Below are positions 25,311 through 33,717 of a stretch of DNA of 64,000 nt, in pieces. Below the pieces are notes generated by a model. That model was given only the letters and a program-made list of their open reading frames with translations, made no database searches and was not told where the DNA came from. The DNA lies in contig NZ_CP030840.1 in assembly GCF_003330725.1 (NCBI RefSeq), positions 3,782,001 to 3,846,000 of the forward strand, given 5' to 3'. This stretch comes from Acidisarcina polymorpha (lineage in GTDB: Bacteria; Acidobacteriota; Terriglobia; Terriglobales; Acidobacteriaceae). Position 1 is the stretch's first letter, and each line of letters starts with the position of its first letter. The position numbers and the translations under genes were made by a program.

Positions 25311-28300
25311 ATGTTGACCGTGGTAGCACGTTTTATCCGTAGCTCGAGCAGGTTCCTTTGCCTCGCCGGAATTTTATCCGCATCGCTGCTTCATGCCAGC
25401 GTCGGAGGCAGCATCTCTGGCACGGTCAAGGATCCTGCCGGAAGCCTCGTCCCCAACGCCGAGATCACGCTCGACGAGGTGAACACCGGGCTCGTCTACC
25501 ACGCCCGCAGCGACAACAAAGGTCACTATACCCTCCCTGTTCTCCCCATCGGCCACTACCGACTCGATGTCGAGGCCCCCGGCTTCCAAGGCTACCAGCG
25601 CCTCGAGATCGTCCTCGATACCAATGCGGCCCTCACCCTTGACGCCACCCTCCAGGTCGGCAACGTCGCCGAGTCCGTCAACGTGACCGACAACACTCTG
25701 CATGTCGAAACCACCAGCACCCAGATGGGCCAGGTCATCAGCGGCCGCCAGATGACCGCCGTCCCGCTCGACGGCCGCAGCTTCACCGATCTGCTCTCGC
25801 TGCAGCCCGGTGTCGCCCCCGCGACCTCGCTCACCTCGAGCACCGTGCAGGATGTCGGCGCCACCATCCTCAATCCCTCCGGAACCCTGAATCCAGGCAC
25901 GATCTCCGTCAACGGCCAGCGCGAGTTCGCCAATTTCTTCAGCGTCAACGGCAGCGACGCCGAAGAAGACGTTAACGCTGGAACGGCCATCATTCCCAAC
26001 CTTGACTCGATCGCGGAATTCCGTATCATCACCGGCAACTTTGATGCCGAATATGGAGAATTCAGCGGCGGCCAGATCAACGTCGTCACCAAATCCGGCG
26101 GCAATAACTTCCACGGCAGCGCCTTTGACTTCCTCCGCAACACCGATCTCGACGCCCGCAACTACTTCTCTCCCACCCGCGGCGTCTTCCGGCAGAACCA
26201 GTTCGGCGGCACCATCGGCGGCCCCATCCGCCGCGACAAAACCTTCTTCTTCGTGGACTACCAGGGCACCCGCCAGACCCAGGGCATCGATACCGGCAAC
26301 ATCAGCGTGCCGTCGAACCAGGACCGCTCCGGCAATCTGCAAGACGTCGCCAGCGGCCTGACCGGCAGCGTCGGCGGCCCCTACTTCGCCAGCCTCCTCA
26401 CCCAGAAGCTCGGCTATCCCGTCGTTGCCAGCGAACCCTACTACGTCCCCGGCTGCACCACCACCGCGGAGTGCGTCTTCCCCAACGCCACCATTCCTCT
26501 GAATGCCTGGTCGATTCCGGCCCAGCGAATGCTGCAATACATTCCTGCGCCCAACACCGCCGCCGGCACCTTCGCCACCTCCTCGTCCAATCAAACCGTC
26601 CGCGACGACAAGGCCGGCGTTCGCCTCGATGCCAACACCCGCCTCGGTCTGCTCTCCGCCTATTACTTCATTGACGACTTCAACCTCACCGATCCCTACC
26701 CGGTTGCCCAGAGCGGCGCCAGCGTTCCCGGCTTCAGCGCCATCACCACCGGCCGTGCCCAGCTGATCTCGCTCGGCGACACCAAAACACTCAGCGCCAC
26801 CGCCGTCAATGAACTCCACTTCAGCTATCTCCGCGACTTCACCAACCTCGGCCAGCCGCTCGGCGGCCGCGGCGTTAGCTTGACCTCGCAGGGCTTTGAA
26901 AATGCCGATGGAACACCTAGCATCGTGCCCCTCGATCCAAAGGGCGAGAGCGTCGAAAATCTGAACTTCAATGGCTTCTCAACCGGCGCCGCGGCCAATC
27001 AACTCATCCAGTCCAACAACACTTATCAGGCGTCCGACACCTTCTCGAAGGTGCTCGGCAACCACACGATGAAATACGGCGCTGAGTTTCACATCGATCA
27101 GGTGAACGCTCACCCCATCGCCCAATTCAACGGCAACTTCGTCTTTTCCGGGACTGAGACCGGCGTCGACTTTGCCGATTTCCTGATCGGCGTGCCCAGC
27201 CAATACAACCAGAGCCAACTCAATCCCTTTTATGCCCGGAACAAGTACATCGGCCTCTTCGCGCAGGATAGCTGGCACGTGCTGCCCACGCTAACTTTGA
27301 ACTACGGACTACGCTGGGACCGGATCGCGCCCTGGACGGAGAAGTACAACCAGATCTCGACCTTCGTTCCCGGCGCGCAGTCTGTCGTCTTTCCCGGAGC
27401 ACCGGCCGGCATCCTCTACCCCGGCGATCCTGGCGTCCCCAGCACCCTCGCGCCGATCGGAAATCGCAGCTTCTCGCCCCGCGTCGGCTTCGCCTGGTCC
27501 CCGCAGGCCGATACCGGCAGCCTCCTCGGCAAACTCCTCGGCGCGCCTGGAAGCACCAGCATTCGCGGCAGCTTCGGCAACTTCTACACCGCCATTGACG
27601 CTCTCTCGATCGGCGTCCTGGCCGCCAACGCGCCCTACGGCACGACCTACACCAGCCCCGCGCCGCCGCTCTTTGCGACGCCGTTTATCAATGCCGCCGA
27701 CGGGCAGAGCAACGGCCAGCCCTTCCCCTATACCTTCGCTCCTTTGAACTCGTCGCGCCGCAATCCCGACCCCAACATCAACTGGAGCACCTACGAACCG
27801 ATCAGCGGCATCCCCGGCTACGACATCCATAACCGCACCCCGTATACCGAAGAGTGGATGCTCTCTCTCGAGCGCCAAGCCGGACCGAATACCGTCTTCA
27901 GCGCCAGCTATGTCGGCACCTCGAGCCACCGCCAGCGTGTCCTGATCGAACCCAACTCCGGTAATCCTGCCCTTTGCCTCAGTCTCAGCCAGCCCGGCGA
28001 AGTCCAGCCCGGCACCCTCACCTGTGGCCCCAACGGCGAAGACACCGTCTATTTCCCCATCGGCGGCGGGCAAGTCAACGGCACGCGCGGCCCCCTCGGC
28101 CCAAACTTCGGCAGCAATGCCTTGCAATCGACCATCGGCCATGCCAATTACAACGCCCTCGAGGTCAGCGCCCGCCATACCAGCGGACGGCTCGAGTTCG
28201 CCGCCTCCTACACCTACGGCAAGTCGCTCGATCAGTCTTCGAACATCGCCGAAGAGGTCAACCCCTTTAACCCCGCGCTCAGCTATGCCCTTTCGTCCTT

Positions 28301-28859
28301 CGACGTGAAACATAACTTCGTCGTCAGTTATGAATATCAGTTACCCATCGACCAGCTCTTTAGCCCCGACCGCCTCACCCGCGGCTGGTCGCTCTCCGGC
28401 ATCACCCGTTTCTCGAGCGGTTTCCCCGTCACCATGGTGAATAATGGCGATAACTCCCTCATTGGCACCAACCCCAACGGCATCAACAACAGCAGCATCG
28501 ACGAGCCCGACTATAACGGCGGCCCGCTGCGCCTCAGCCACAACCCGCGCATCAACGGCCACAACTACTTCGCTGCCGGCGCTTTCACCATGAACGCTCT
28601 CGGGACGCCGGGCACCGCCAAGCGCCGCTTCTTCTACGGGCCAGGCACGGACAACTTCGATATGGCCGTCGCCAAAAACCTGCCACTCACCGAATCGAAG
28701 TCCGTTCTCTTCCGCGTCGAGGCCTTCAACCTTTTCAACCACACCCAATTCAGCGGCCCCAACTCGGTCGATGGCGATATCGGCAGCACCACCTTCGGGC
28801 AGGCCATCAGCGCCGCCCCCGCCCGCGTCCTCCAGGGAGCGGTGAAGTTCAGCTTCTAA
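25311..28859 (+). CDS. TonB-dependent receptor-like outer-membrane protein (Oar-like, carboxypeptidase-regulatory domain)
   Basis: The 1182-residue protein has a signal peptide, a carboxypeptidase-regulatory-like beta-sandwich at about 30-115 (SISGTVKDPAGSLVPNAEIT), a plug domain (SVNGQREFANFFSVNGSDAE, GQINVVTKSGGNNFHGSAFD) and a large beta-barrel ending in Phe (LQGAVKFSF). This is the Oar/CarboxypepD_reg receptor type greatly expanded in acidobacteria and thought to import oligosaccharides or peptides. AGGAGAAAG precedes the ATG. The nearby sugar porter and ROK kinase are on the other strand, so a shared pathway is plausible but unproven. Confidence 0.88.
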   Translation: MLTVVARFIRSSSRFLCLAGILSASLLHASVGGSISGTVKDPAGSLVPNAEITLDEVNTGLVYHARSDNKGHYTLPVLPIGHYRLDVEAPGFQGYQRLEIVLDTNAALTLDATLQVGNVAESVNVTDNTLHVETTSTQMGQVISGRQMTAVPLDGRSFTDLLSLQPGVAPATSLTSSTVQDVGATILNPSGTLNPGTISVNGQREFANFFSVNGSDAEEDVNAGTAIIPNLDSIAEFRIITGNFDAEYGEFSGGQINVVTKSGGNNFHGSAFDFLRNTDLDARNYFSPTRGVFRQNQFGGTIGGPIRRDKTFFFVDYQGTRQTQGIDTGNISVPSNQDRSGNLQDVASGLTGSVGGPYFASLLTQKLGYPVVASEPYYVPGCTTTAECVFPNATIPLNAWSIPAQRMLQYIPAPNTAAGTFATSSSNQTVRDDKAGVRLDANTRLGLLSAYYFIDDFNLTDPYPVAQSGASVPGFSAITTGRAQLISLGDTKTLSATAVNELHFSYLRDFTNLGQPLGGRGVSLTSQGFENADGTPSIVPLDPKGESVENLNFNGFSTGAAANQLIQSNNTYQASDTFSKVLGNHTMKYGAEFHIDQVNAHPIAQFNGNFVFSGTETGVDFADFLIGVPSQYNQSQLNPFYARNKYIGLFAQDSWHVLPTLTLNYGLRWDRIAPWTEKYNQISTFVPGAQSVVFPGAPAGILYPGDPGVPSTLAPIGNRSFSPRVGFAWSPQADTGSLLGKLLGAPGSTSIRGSFGNFYTAIDALSIGVLAANAPYGTTYTSPAPPLFATPFINAADGQSNGQPFPYTFAPLNSSRRNPDPNINWSTYEPISGIPGYDIHNRTPYTEEWMLSLERQAGPNTVFSASYVGTSSHRQRVLIEPNSGNPALCLSLSQPGEVQPGTLTCGPNGEDTVYFPIGGGQVNGTRGPLGPNFGSNALQSTIGHANYNALEVSARHTSGRLEFAASYTYGKSLDQSSNIAEEVNPFNPALSYALSSFDVKHNFVVSYEYQLPIDQLFSPDRLTRGWSLSGITRFSSGFPVTMVNNGDNSLIGTNPNGINNSSIDEPDYNGGPLRLSHNPRINGHNYFAAGAFTMNALGTPGTAKRRFFYGPGTDNFDMAVAKNLPLTESKSVLFRVEAFNLFNHTQFSGPNSVDGDIGSTTFGQAISAAPARVLQGAVKFSF

Positions 28860-28926
28860 CGGAGCGGCCGGCTTTAGCGGATGGGGATACTGGTTCGGAA
28901 GAGAAACCACCTGTGTCAGGTGTTTA

Positions 28927-28970
28927 TGGTCTTTCGCGCACGGAGGGAGGCATGCGCGTCAAAAAGACCA
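28927..28970. terminator. Hairpin between convergent genes, probable bidirectional terminator
   Basis: TGGTCTTT (28927-28934) pairs with AAAGACCA (28963-28970), and CGCGC (28935-28939) with GCGCG (28954-28958), with a 4-nt bulge. It sits between the receptor and porter genes, which converge. The T/A-rich outer stem would give a U-tract-like edge on either strand. Confidence 0.55.
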
Positions 28971-28986
28971 GATGGAGCACCAAACG

Positions 28987-30309
28987 TTACTCGATCCCCA
29001 GCTGGTGCTGTAACTGCTCCAACGTCACGCCCTTCGTCTCCGGATAGGCGAACAGCACCACAAAGAACTGCAACACCATCATTGCCGAGAAGAAGACAAA
29101 AGGATAAGCCCCGGATGACTTTGCCAGCAGCGGGAAGGTGTACGCGATCGCCGCGTTCATGATCCAGTGCGAACTACTGCCCAGGCTCTGTCCCTTCGAG
29201 CGCACCTTCGTTGGAAAGACTTCGCTGATGTACACCCAGATGACCGCGCCCTGCGAAAAGGCGAAGAAAGCGATGAACCCGACCAGCAGCCAAACCAGCA
29301 GCTCGTGATGCGAATTCGTGAAGAAGACCGCCGAGACGCCAGCCAGACAGATCGCCGTTCCCACTGAGCCGACGAGCAGCAGCGTCCGTCTACCCAGCCG
29401 ATCGATCACCGTCATCGCGATGAGCGTAGCGACCAGGTTCATCGCGCCAATCGCGACCGCCTGTAAGTCACCCGACATGCGGCTGAAACCGGCTGCCGCA
29501 AAGATGTCATTGAGGTAGTAAAGGATCGCATTGATGCCGGAGAGTTGATTGAACATGCCGATGCTCGCAGCCAGGAAGATCGGCTTGCGATACTTCCAGG
29601 AAAATAGCGGCTCGGACTTGTGCGCTCGTTCTAAGTGGATCGAATCCACGATCTCCTTGAGCTCGGCCTCGGAGTTCGGCGAGCCCATCAGCTCGAGCAC
29701 CAGCCTGGCCTCGTCCACCCGGTCTTGGGTCACCAGCCACCGCGAACTGCGCGGAATCCCGAACAGCATGATGAGGAAGAGCACCGCCGGCAGCGCGGCG
29801 ATTCCGAGCTGCCAACGCCACTGCGTCGCGCCCAGATGCAGCTGCGCAATGACGAAGTTCGAGAAGTAGGCCAGCAGAATGCCGATCACGATATTGACCT
29901 GGAACATGCCAACCAAGCGTCCGCGCCACTTCGCCGGCGCAAGCTCGGCAATGTACACCGGACCCAGCACCGACGATCCGCCGATCCCCAGGCCGCCAAT
30001 GAAGCGTGCCGCTAACAGCGCATACCAGCTCCAGGCAAAGCCCGATCCCAGAGCGGAGATGACATACAACACCGCCATCACCCGCAGCGTGTCGCGGCCG
30101 CCGAACTTTTGCCCGATCGCCCCCGCGGACATCGCCCCGATGACTGTGCCGACCAGCGCGATCGCCACCGTCAGGCCTAACTGCGACGGGGTCAACGAAT
30201 AGACCTCAGTCAACTGGTGGGTGGCCCCCGCAATTACCGCCGTGTCAAATCCAAATAACAGACCGCCCAGCGCTCCGACCGCAGTGCCTTTCAACAGGTA
30301 TCGATTCAT
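28987..30309 (-). CDS. MFS sugar:proton symporter (sugar porter family)
   Basis: The 440-residue protein has twelve predicted membrane helices and sugar-porter signatures: GGLLFGFDTAVIAGA in TM1, GRDTLRVMAVLYV for loop 2-3, RFIGGLGIGGSSVLGPVYIA, RSSRWLVTQDR after TM6 and QLSGINAILYYLNDIF in TM7. The C-terminal PETKG motif is also present. It should import a hexose or pentose across the inner membrane. It lies 23 nt downstream of the ROK kinase on the same strand, so uptake and phosphorylation genes form an operon. Confidence 0.9.
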   Translation of the reverse strand: MNRYLLKGTAVGALGGLLFGFDTAVIAGATHQLTEVYSLTPSQLGLTVAIALVGTVIGAMSAGAIGQKFGGRDTLRVMAVLYVISALGSGFAWSWYALLAARFIGGLGIGGSSVLGPVYIAELAPAKWRGRLVGMFQVNIVIGILLAYFSNFVIAQLHLGATQWRWQLGIAALPAVLFLIMLFGIPRSSRWLVTQDRVDEARLVLELMGSPNSEAELKEIVDSIHLERAHKSEPLFSWKYRKPIFLAASIGMFNQLSGINAILYYLNDIFAAAGFSRMSGDLQAVAIGAMNLVATLIAMTVIDRLGRRTLLLVGSVGTAICLAGVSAVFFTNSHHELLVWLLVGFIAFFAFSQGAVIWVYISEVFPTKVRSKGQSLGSSSHWIMNAAIAYTFPLLAKSSGAYPFVFFSAMMVLQFFVVLFAYPETKGVTLEQLQHQLGIE

Positions 30310-30332
30310 CTTCAGTATTCAGCCCCTTTACG

Positions 30333-31346
30333 CTACGACTGCATGAACGGCAACAAGCAAGCGCCAAGTATACCCGCATCCGAACCTAGCTCGGCGCGGA
30401 CGACATGGGTCTTGCGCGGAGATCGCGCTCGGGATTCCTCCTCGGTGGGGGCCGTCAGCCGGTAGACGTAACTGCGCATTCGCAGCTCCTCCATCATGCG
30501 CGGCGCGAACAGCTCCCACGCCGCCGACATGCCGCCGCCAATCACATAGAGCGGCAGGTTAAGGGTGTTCACCAGCGCGCCGAGGCCGATGCCCAGCACC
30601 GTTCCTACCCGGTCGAATACCTTGAGGGCGCGCGAATCGCCGGCAAGCGCGCTATCTGCGACGTGCCGCGCGGTCAGCATCGGCGACTCTGCCTCGATCT
30701 CGGCATCGTCCTGGTCTAGGGCGCGGGCCTGTTCCGCCATCCGTCGCACCCCGGTCGCCGAGGCGTAGAGCTCCAGGCACCCCCGGCTGCCGCAGGGGCA
30801 GACTTCGCCATCCGGATCGACCGTATTATGGCCTGCCTCACCCCCCATGCCGTTGTTCCCGTTCCAGATTTTTCCATCCAGAATGATCCCATTCCCCACC
30901 CCGGTCCCGAGCGTCAGCATGCAAAGCGACCGGACCCCATAGCTCTTTCCCGAACCCAACACAAACTCCGCCAAAGCGGCAAGATTCGCGTCGGATTCAA
31001 TCACCACCGGCGCTCCGACTCGCTGCTCAATCGCCTGTTTCAGATTGAACCGGTCAAAGCCGGGGAGGTTTGGCGGATTGCGCAGGATCCCCTCGGGCAG
31101 CTCAAGCGGTCCCGGGGTTCCCAGCCCAACGCCGGCGAGCTTTTCATTCCGTCCATACTTGTCCAACAAACCAACGATCGCTGCACTCATGTCGTCGGCC
31201 ACGGTGTGCGGACCGTCTCCCACCCGAGTAGGCAGGCTGACGATTTCTGTAAGTTGGCCGCCGTCCGTGGAATGCTGGTGATAGGCAGCTACGCGAAGGT
31301 TGGTGCCTCCAAGGTCGACACCGATGGAGTACCGATGCAGGGTCAA
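30333..31346 (-). CDS. ROK-family sugar kinase (glucokinase-like)
   Basis: The 337-residue protein has the ATP-binding motif SIGVDLGGTNLRVAAY at the N-terminus, the ROK signature region MGGEAGHNTVDPDGE and the zinc site CPCGSRGCLELYA. It is probably glucokinase, converting imported glucose to glucose-6-phosphate with ATP. The start is a TTG at 31344-31346 with GAGGAG eight bases upstream; no ATG is better placed. No helix-turn-helix precedes the kinase, so it is an enzyme and not a NagC-type repressor. The downstream gene is a sugar porter, and a LacI-like palindrome lies just upstream. Confidence 0.88.
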   Translation of the reverse strand: MTLHRYSIGVDLGGTNLRVAAYHQHSTDGGQLTEIVSLPTRVGDGPHTVADDMSAAIVGLLDKYGRNEKLAGVGLGTPGPLELPEGILRNPPNLPGFDRFNLKQAIEQRVGAPVVIESDANLAALAEFVLGSGKSYGVRSLCMLTLGTGVGNGIILDGKIWNGNNGMGGEAGHNTVDPDGEVCPCGSRGCLELYASATGVRRMAEQARALDQDDAEIEAESPMLTARHVADSALAGDSRALKVFDRVGTVLGIGLGALVNTLNLPLYVIGGGMSAAWELFAPRMMEELRMRSYVYRLTAPTEEESRARSPRKTHVVRAELGSDAGILGACLLPFMQS

Positions 31347-31363
31347 GACAGAAGCTCCTCAAG

Positions 31364-31397
31364 TGGAATCGTTTCCAACAACATAGACTCCTTTATA
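31364..31397 (-). promoter_or_regulatory. Candidate promoter with LacI-type operator for the ROK kinase-porter operon
   Basis: TGGAATCGTTTCCA at 31364-31377 is palindromic with a central CG, apart from the central A/T pair, and fits the TGGAAnCGnTTCCA pattern of many LacI-family operators. On the minus strand it lies 14-20 bases after a TATAAA box (31392-31397), so a bound repressor would cover the start of transcription. No -35 box stands out and no lacI-family gene is present in the window. Confidence 0.5.
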
Positions 31398-31727
31398 TCT
31401 GAATCCAGTCTCCGGATTGCCCAACATCTGCCCCTGAAAGCAACAGGAACTCTATCCACCCTACGACTTTGGTTGTATTTGCCCGGTTTTTTCTTGACAC
31501 CGCCCGAAGCCGGACTCAATGATACCTTTGCCGCGGAGATGTACCCGGAATTGGAAGGATGTCTCAAGGCAGGACGAACTCATCGCCGGCAAGCGTGTCC
31601 GGTACGGCGTCGACCTTGATAGGGATTGCCCTTGCCGCGAATTGTCGTGGTCCGGCGGTCTTCCGAATCTCTGCAATAACGAACGGCCCCAACTCCCCCA
31701 GGGCGGACTTGACCAGGATGGAAATCA
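31398..31727. other. Intergenic region upstream of the secreted hypothetical protein
   Basis: About 330 bp between the divergent ROK kinase promoter and the secreted protein. A TTGACA occurs at 31494-31499 on the plus strand without a well-spaced -10 box. No convincing gene was found; open frames here are short and lack family features. Confidence 0.45.
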
Positions 31728-33647
31728 ATGACAGCAAAGCTCGAAATTGTAAACCGATCGCTTCGTGCAGCCTTCATAGCAGCCTGTGTAGGCTTCCCCG
31801 CTCTCCTCGCCTCGGCACAAACCGCCATCACCGTTCTTCCTTCGGTCAACGTTAGATCTTCAAGCTCGGCGGCCAGCCCGTCCACACCTGTTACTTACGG
31901 ATCCGCACCACTCGTTTTGAGCTGCCCGGCTTCCATTACTGCTGTCGTCTCTTCGACCCCGAATGGTTTAGGCAAAGTGGTAGTCGACGACTACCTCGAC
32001 CTGACCGTAAGTGAGGGAACTTCCGCTCCAGAGGGGCCATTTGATATTTGCGGCGTTACCCATCCTGGAGCCCTTCCCACGGCATGCTTCACCCCGGCCT
32101 ATCAAAAGGAACGAGTCATTGGGAATGATCCGGACAGCAAAGCGGCTACTTGGGGTGTCGGTCCGCTCGATATCCACGGCCATCTGGCTCCGGGCATCAA
32201 TCACGTAACCTTAACGGCCAACGATATCGGGAGTGTACTTTCCTCTTCATCCATCTACCTCTTTACCAATTGCACCTCGGAGGGCGTAAGCGGGGGAGGG
32301 CAGATCAGCGGCAATCCGATCCCAGCGACCAATCCCCCAGCCTCCACGTTGACACAGAATTTTAACTTCAGCTTGTCGGACGACCACCTCATCAAGCAGG
32401 TGCTGGACTTCTCAGTCGCCGATCAGCAGAAGACAATCACTATTCCCGACGGCGCAATTCCGACTGTGACGGATCATGTGATCGATCCAACCGACTTCCC
32501 GGCACTTGTAGCAAATACTTCATTTGCCACATCCCAGTGCTTAGTCCACTTCGGCGAGTTATTGCCCAGCGGTCAAGCCGGTTGCAAGCTCTACACCGTG
32601 ACTTGTCAGATCGGCAGTGAATCGACCGGGACTGGCGCTCAATGTCCCTCGTCTACCATGAGAAACATTGTCATCGAAGATGCCTTCGACGGTCCGCAAT
32701 TTACCCTGCCGGATATTCATGCAGGCCGGGCCACTTTCCATCAGGGATTCGGTTACCTCATGGCCAACGAGGGATGGAGCGGCGGCCCTTGCACTTTCGA
32801 CCCCAACTCCGACCAGATCTACTCCTGCCCAGAAAATCTGTTGACTGCCTTTACCGGTCCAGGAGCCACGACCGCCCACTCCAACACCAATCACTACAAT
32901 TCCACTTTCATCAGCGTCGGACCGGTGCCCGAATATGCAACAGTCGTCAACTTCGACTTTCCTAAGGATCAGAGCTGGATCAATCGACGCACGGTGAACG
33001 CCACCTTCCTCGCCAGGCCGCCAATAGTTCCTGCACCGAACAATGGCTTCGTAGCCGCGCCGCTCTCGGGAATCACCTATGGCGTGTCTTTAGAAAGCGA
33101 ACTTCCTCCGACAACTTTTCCGATTCCTACCGACATCACGGTCGGAGTTCCGGGCGGTTGCCCGGAGCCTGGCACCCCGGCTGAGATTTTTCAGACGCCC
33201 CCTCAAACGATCACTGTGCCCAGCGATGGCGAATATTTCGTCCATTACTTCGCCACTGACTGCGCGGGAACGGAGGAGCTCTTCTTTTACCAGGACCAGA
33301 GTGCAAGCTGGCAAACGAAGTTCTACACGGCGCGGCTGGACGTTGACACAGTGGCTCCGGAAATCATCTCGGGTCCGGAGCTTTCCCCCGCGCCCACTCT
33401 GATCCATGGCGAGCTGGGTTATCACGTCGGTCAGCAAGTCACTGCCACCTACCAGTGCGCAGATGGTCTCTCCGGAGTAGCCAAATGTGGAACGAAATCC
33501 TACTCCAGTCCAACCAAAAACCCGCCTCCTGCACAAACGCTGGTGAGTACGTCGACCAAGGGTACCCACACCTTCAAGGTGCATGTGGTCGACGCTGCAC
33601 AAAACCAGGGAGCTTCTGCATCGGTTGACTACTCTGTCTTCCCGTAA
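31728..33647 (+). CDS. Secreted protein of unknown function with Ig-like C-terminus
   Basis: The 639-residue product begins with a Sec signal peptide (AAFIAACVGFPALLASAQT). It has no membrane segment after that, several cysteine pairs that could form disulfides, and a beta-rich, Pro/Thr/Ser-rich composition. The last hundred residues (YQCADGLSGVAKCGTKSYSS, THTFKVHVVDAAQNQGAS) resemble the Ig-like repeats seen in acidobacterial exported proteins, where a conserved Cys pair accompanies a DGLSG turn. I do not recognise a catalytic motif in the first 500 residues. An extracellular or cell-surface location is the only firm inference. It is followed by a strong hairpin. Confidence 0.75.
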   Translation: MTAKLEIVNRSLRAAFIAACVGFPALLASAQTAITVLPSVNVRSSSSAASPSTPVTYGSAPLVLSCPASITAVVSSTPNGLGKVVVDDYLDLTVSEGTSAPEGPFDICGVTHPGALPTACFTPAYQKERVIGNDPDSKAATWGVGPLDIHGHLAPGINHVTLTANDIGSVLSSSSIYLFTNCTSEGVSGGGQISGNPIPATNPPASTLTQNFNFSLSDDHLIKQVLDFSVADQQKTITIPDGAIPTVTDHVIDPTDFPALVANTSFATSQCLVHFGELLPSGQAGCKLYTVTCQIGSESTGTGAQCPSSTMRNIVIEDAFDGPQFTLPDIHAGRATFHQGFGYLMANEGWSGGPCTFDPNSDQIYSCPENLLTAFTGPGATTAHSNTNHYNSTFISVGPVPEYATVVNFDFPKDQSWINRRTVNATFLARPPIVPAPNNGFVAAPLSGITYGVSLESELPPTTFPIPTDITVGVPGGCPEPGTPAEIFQTPPQTITVPSDGEYFVHYFATDCAGTEELFFYQDQSASWQTKFYTARLDVDTVAPEIISGPELSPAPTLIHGELGYHVGQQVTATYQCADGLSGVAKCGTKSYSSPTKNPPPAQTLVSTSTKGTHTFKVHVVDAAQNQGASASVDYSVFP

Positions 33648-33659
33648 GAGGCACAGATA

Positions 33660-33704
33660 GTGAAGGCAAGTGCGGCTTCCGTTAGAAGCCGCACCGTCCT
33701 TCAC
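33660..33704. terminator. Strong stem-loop between convergent genes
   Basis: GTGCGGCTTC (33670-33679), loop CGTTA, GAAGCCGCAC (33685-33694) forms a perfect 10-bp stem. GTGAAGG (33660-33666) and CCTTCAC (33698-33704) extend it across a symmetric 3-nt internal loop. It lies between the stop codons of the secreted protein and the phytochrome gene. There is no long T-run, but the position and stability suit a bidirectional terminator. Confidence 0.65.
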
Positions 33705-33717
33705 CCAGACGCGTCTT

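Noticed and set aside
25374-26819. 481-codon minus-strand frame opposite the Oar-like receptor
   Set aside because: It is rich in Gly/Val/Asp repeats produced by antisense reading of a GC-rich gene, with no signal peptide or motif.
31494-31525. Sigma-70 promoter starting with TTGACA upstream of the secreted protein
   Set aside because: The -35 hexamer is perfect, but no -10-like hexamer lies at 16-18 bp; the nearest candidate is 20 bp away and poor.
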